64,000 bases of DNA from Massilibacillus massiliensis (lineage in GTDB: Bacteria > Bacillota > Negativicutes > FLKF01), in contig NZ_LT575483.1 in NCBI RefSeq assembly GCF_900086705.1, forward strand, positions 373,166-437,165, written 5' to 3'. Positions 63,241-64,000 of this stretch are shown one piece after another. Positions within the stretch are counted from its first letter, which is position 1, and every line of letters starts with the position of its first letter. Under the pieces are notes generated by a model. That model saw only the letters and a program-made list of their open reading frames with translations. It ran no database searches and was not told the DNA's origin. Position numbers and translations under genes: made by a program.

Positions 63241-63985
63241 ACATTTCATTAAAAGCCACATCCAAAAACAAGATGTAAAAAGGTAATGCAAAAGCTAAAA
63301 CAAATAATCCAATAAAAATTTTTGCAGGAATACCAACAACAAAAATATTCATTTGCGGCATCGTTCTTGCAAGAATGCCTAGCGCTACATCTGTCAAAAT
63401 AATTGCAACTAATACAGGTAAACTAATCTTTATTGCAATCGTAAATGTAGCAGCAACCATATCTATTACTAATTTCGTGATACTTGGAGCGAAAGGATTA
63501 CTTAAAATGGGAACCAACTGAAAACTATCAAATAATCCTGTCAGTAATAAATGATGACTATTCGTAACTAGAAAAATAATAATTGCTAAATTATATTTAA
63601 AACTTCCAATCAAAGGAATTTGCTGTCCAGTCGTTGGATCTAATACATTTACCATCGCAAAGCCAACTTGCATGTCCAAGATCTGCCCAGCCATACGTAT
63701 ACCATGAAAAACCAAGGAAGCAATAAATCCAATCATCCATCCAATAAAAAGTTCTGTACAAATAACAATAATATACCCAATTAATGTTTCTGGAATCACC
63801 ATTCCATTCTGTAAGCTGACCAGTGGAAACAATACAAATGAAATTGCAACTGAAGCACTAATTCTAATCACACCCGGAATATTTGCACTACCTAAAAAAG
63901 GAGAAATAATAAAAATCCCGCTAATCCGTGTCAATACCAATAAAAAAAGGCCCAATTGATTCTCTAATACATTTAATATATCCAA
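63203..63985 (-). CDS. fliR: Flagellar export protein FliR
   Basis: FliR is a core membrane component of the flagellar export gate, working with FliP and FliQ. The 260-aa protein has about six transmembrane helices and family-typical segments: LVLTRISGIFIISPFLG, then FGLFVLAFALPFYI-like hydrophobic stretches, with LDMQVGFAMVNVLDP in the middle. The start is TTG at 63983-63985 with GGTGG about 10 bases upstream, and the gene is complete. It precedes and overlaps flhB; fliQ is expected just beyond the right edge. Confidence 0.93.
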   Translation of the reverse strand: MDILNVLENQLGLFLLVLTRISGIFIISPFLGSANIPGVIRISASVAISFVLFPLVSLQNGMVIPETLIGYIIVICTELFIGWMIGFIASLVFHGIRMAGQILDMQVGFAMVNVLDPTTGQQIPLIGSFKYNLAIIIFLVTNSHHLLLTGLFDSFQLVPILSNPFAPSITKLVIDMVAATFTIAIKISLPVLVAIILTDVALGILARTMPQMNIFVVGIPAKIFIGLFVLAFALPFYILFLDVAFNEMYGNIYIILRAMG

Positions 63986-63998
63986 TTTAATATATCCA
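63971..63998. repeat. Tandem 14-bp direct repeat at the fliR start
   Basis: ATTTAATATATCCA occurs twice back to back (63971-63984 and 63985-63998). On the minus strand the two copies cover the spacer after the ribosome-binding site and the first codons from the TTG start. It could be a recent slippage duplication. Confidence 0.9.
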
Positions 63999-64000
63999 CC

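Noticed and set aside
1-64000. Mobile element, prophage, CRISPR array, tRNA or rRNA gene
   Set aside because: No transposase, integrase, regular spacer repeat, tRNA-like cloverleaf or rRNA sequence was seen. Gaps are short and gene content is core throughout.

Overview
The window is a dense, AT-rich bacterial chromosome segment of about 64 genes. Every gene but one reads on the minus strand, so transcription runs from high to low coordinates. Gene content and order are those of a flagellated, endospore-lineage Firmicute. Flagellar/chemotaxis genes, sigD and a swrB-like gene lead into rpsB-tsf-pyrH-frr-uppS-cdsA-dxr-rseP-ispG-proS. A full division/cell-wall (dcw) cluster follows, then recA-rny-ymdB-spoVS and miaB-mutS. 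Much of this order matches Bacillus subtilis. The many TTG starts, the DNPR (meso-diaminopimelate) MurE and the local arrangement suggest an anaerobic Negativicutes-type organism. That is inference: no 16S gene or outer-membrane gene is present to prove it. No sigE/sigG/spoIIGA block follows ftsZ, although spoVS is present.

Layout in transcription order (right to left): (1) 64000-48500, the flagellar export apparatus (fliR, flhB, flhA), placement GTPase/ATPase (flhF, flhG), a PilZ protein, chemotaxis genes cheB-A-W-C-D, sigma factor fliA/sigD, a DUF342 protein and three poorly known membrane or charged proteins. (2) 48500-38360, translation factors (rpsB, tsf, pyrH, frr), a tiny unknown protein, a 2[4Fe-4S] ferredoxin, isoprenoid and phospholipid genes (uppS, cdsA, dxr, ispG), the site-2 protease rseP and proS. 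(3) 38300-36300, a lone plus-strand DUF1858 redox protein, a degenerate Lgt-like membrane protein and a polysaccharide deacetylase. (4) 36150-17400, the dcw cluster rsmH-ftsL-ftsI-murE-murF-mraY-murD-ftsW-murG-murC-murA-ddl-ftsQ-DUF881-sbp-ftsA-ftsZ. (5) 17160-10060, an orphan substrate-binding protein, rimO, cinA, a DEAD-box helicase and the SOS-controlled recA-recX. (6) 9820-1, rny, an unknown gene, ymdB, spoVS, pepA, a PHP phosphoesterase, a P-loop/Asp23 fusion protein, a membrane protein, miaB and the start of mutS.

Control signals are unusually readable. Perfect or near-perfect hairpins separate transcription units after spoVS, rny, the helicase, ftsZ, ddl, the ferredoxin, tsf and rpsB. 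There are consensus sigma-A promoters for rny and rpsB. The recA promoter has a LexA box filling its 17-bp spacer. A sequence fitting the sigma-H consensus lies upstream of spoVS. I found no tRNA, rRNA, insertion sequence, prophage or CRISPR array. The largest stretch without a gene is about 240 bases. The region is mostly core housekeeping. The items that most deserve a second look are the Lgt-like protein lacking catalytic residues, the sigma-H-like spoVS promoter, the P-loop/Asp23 fusion and the small uncharacterised genes wedged into conserved operons.
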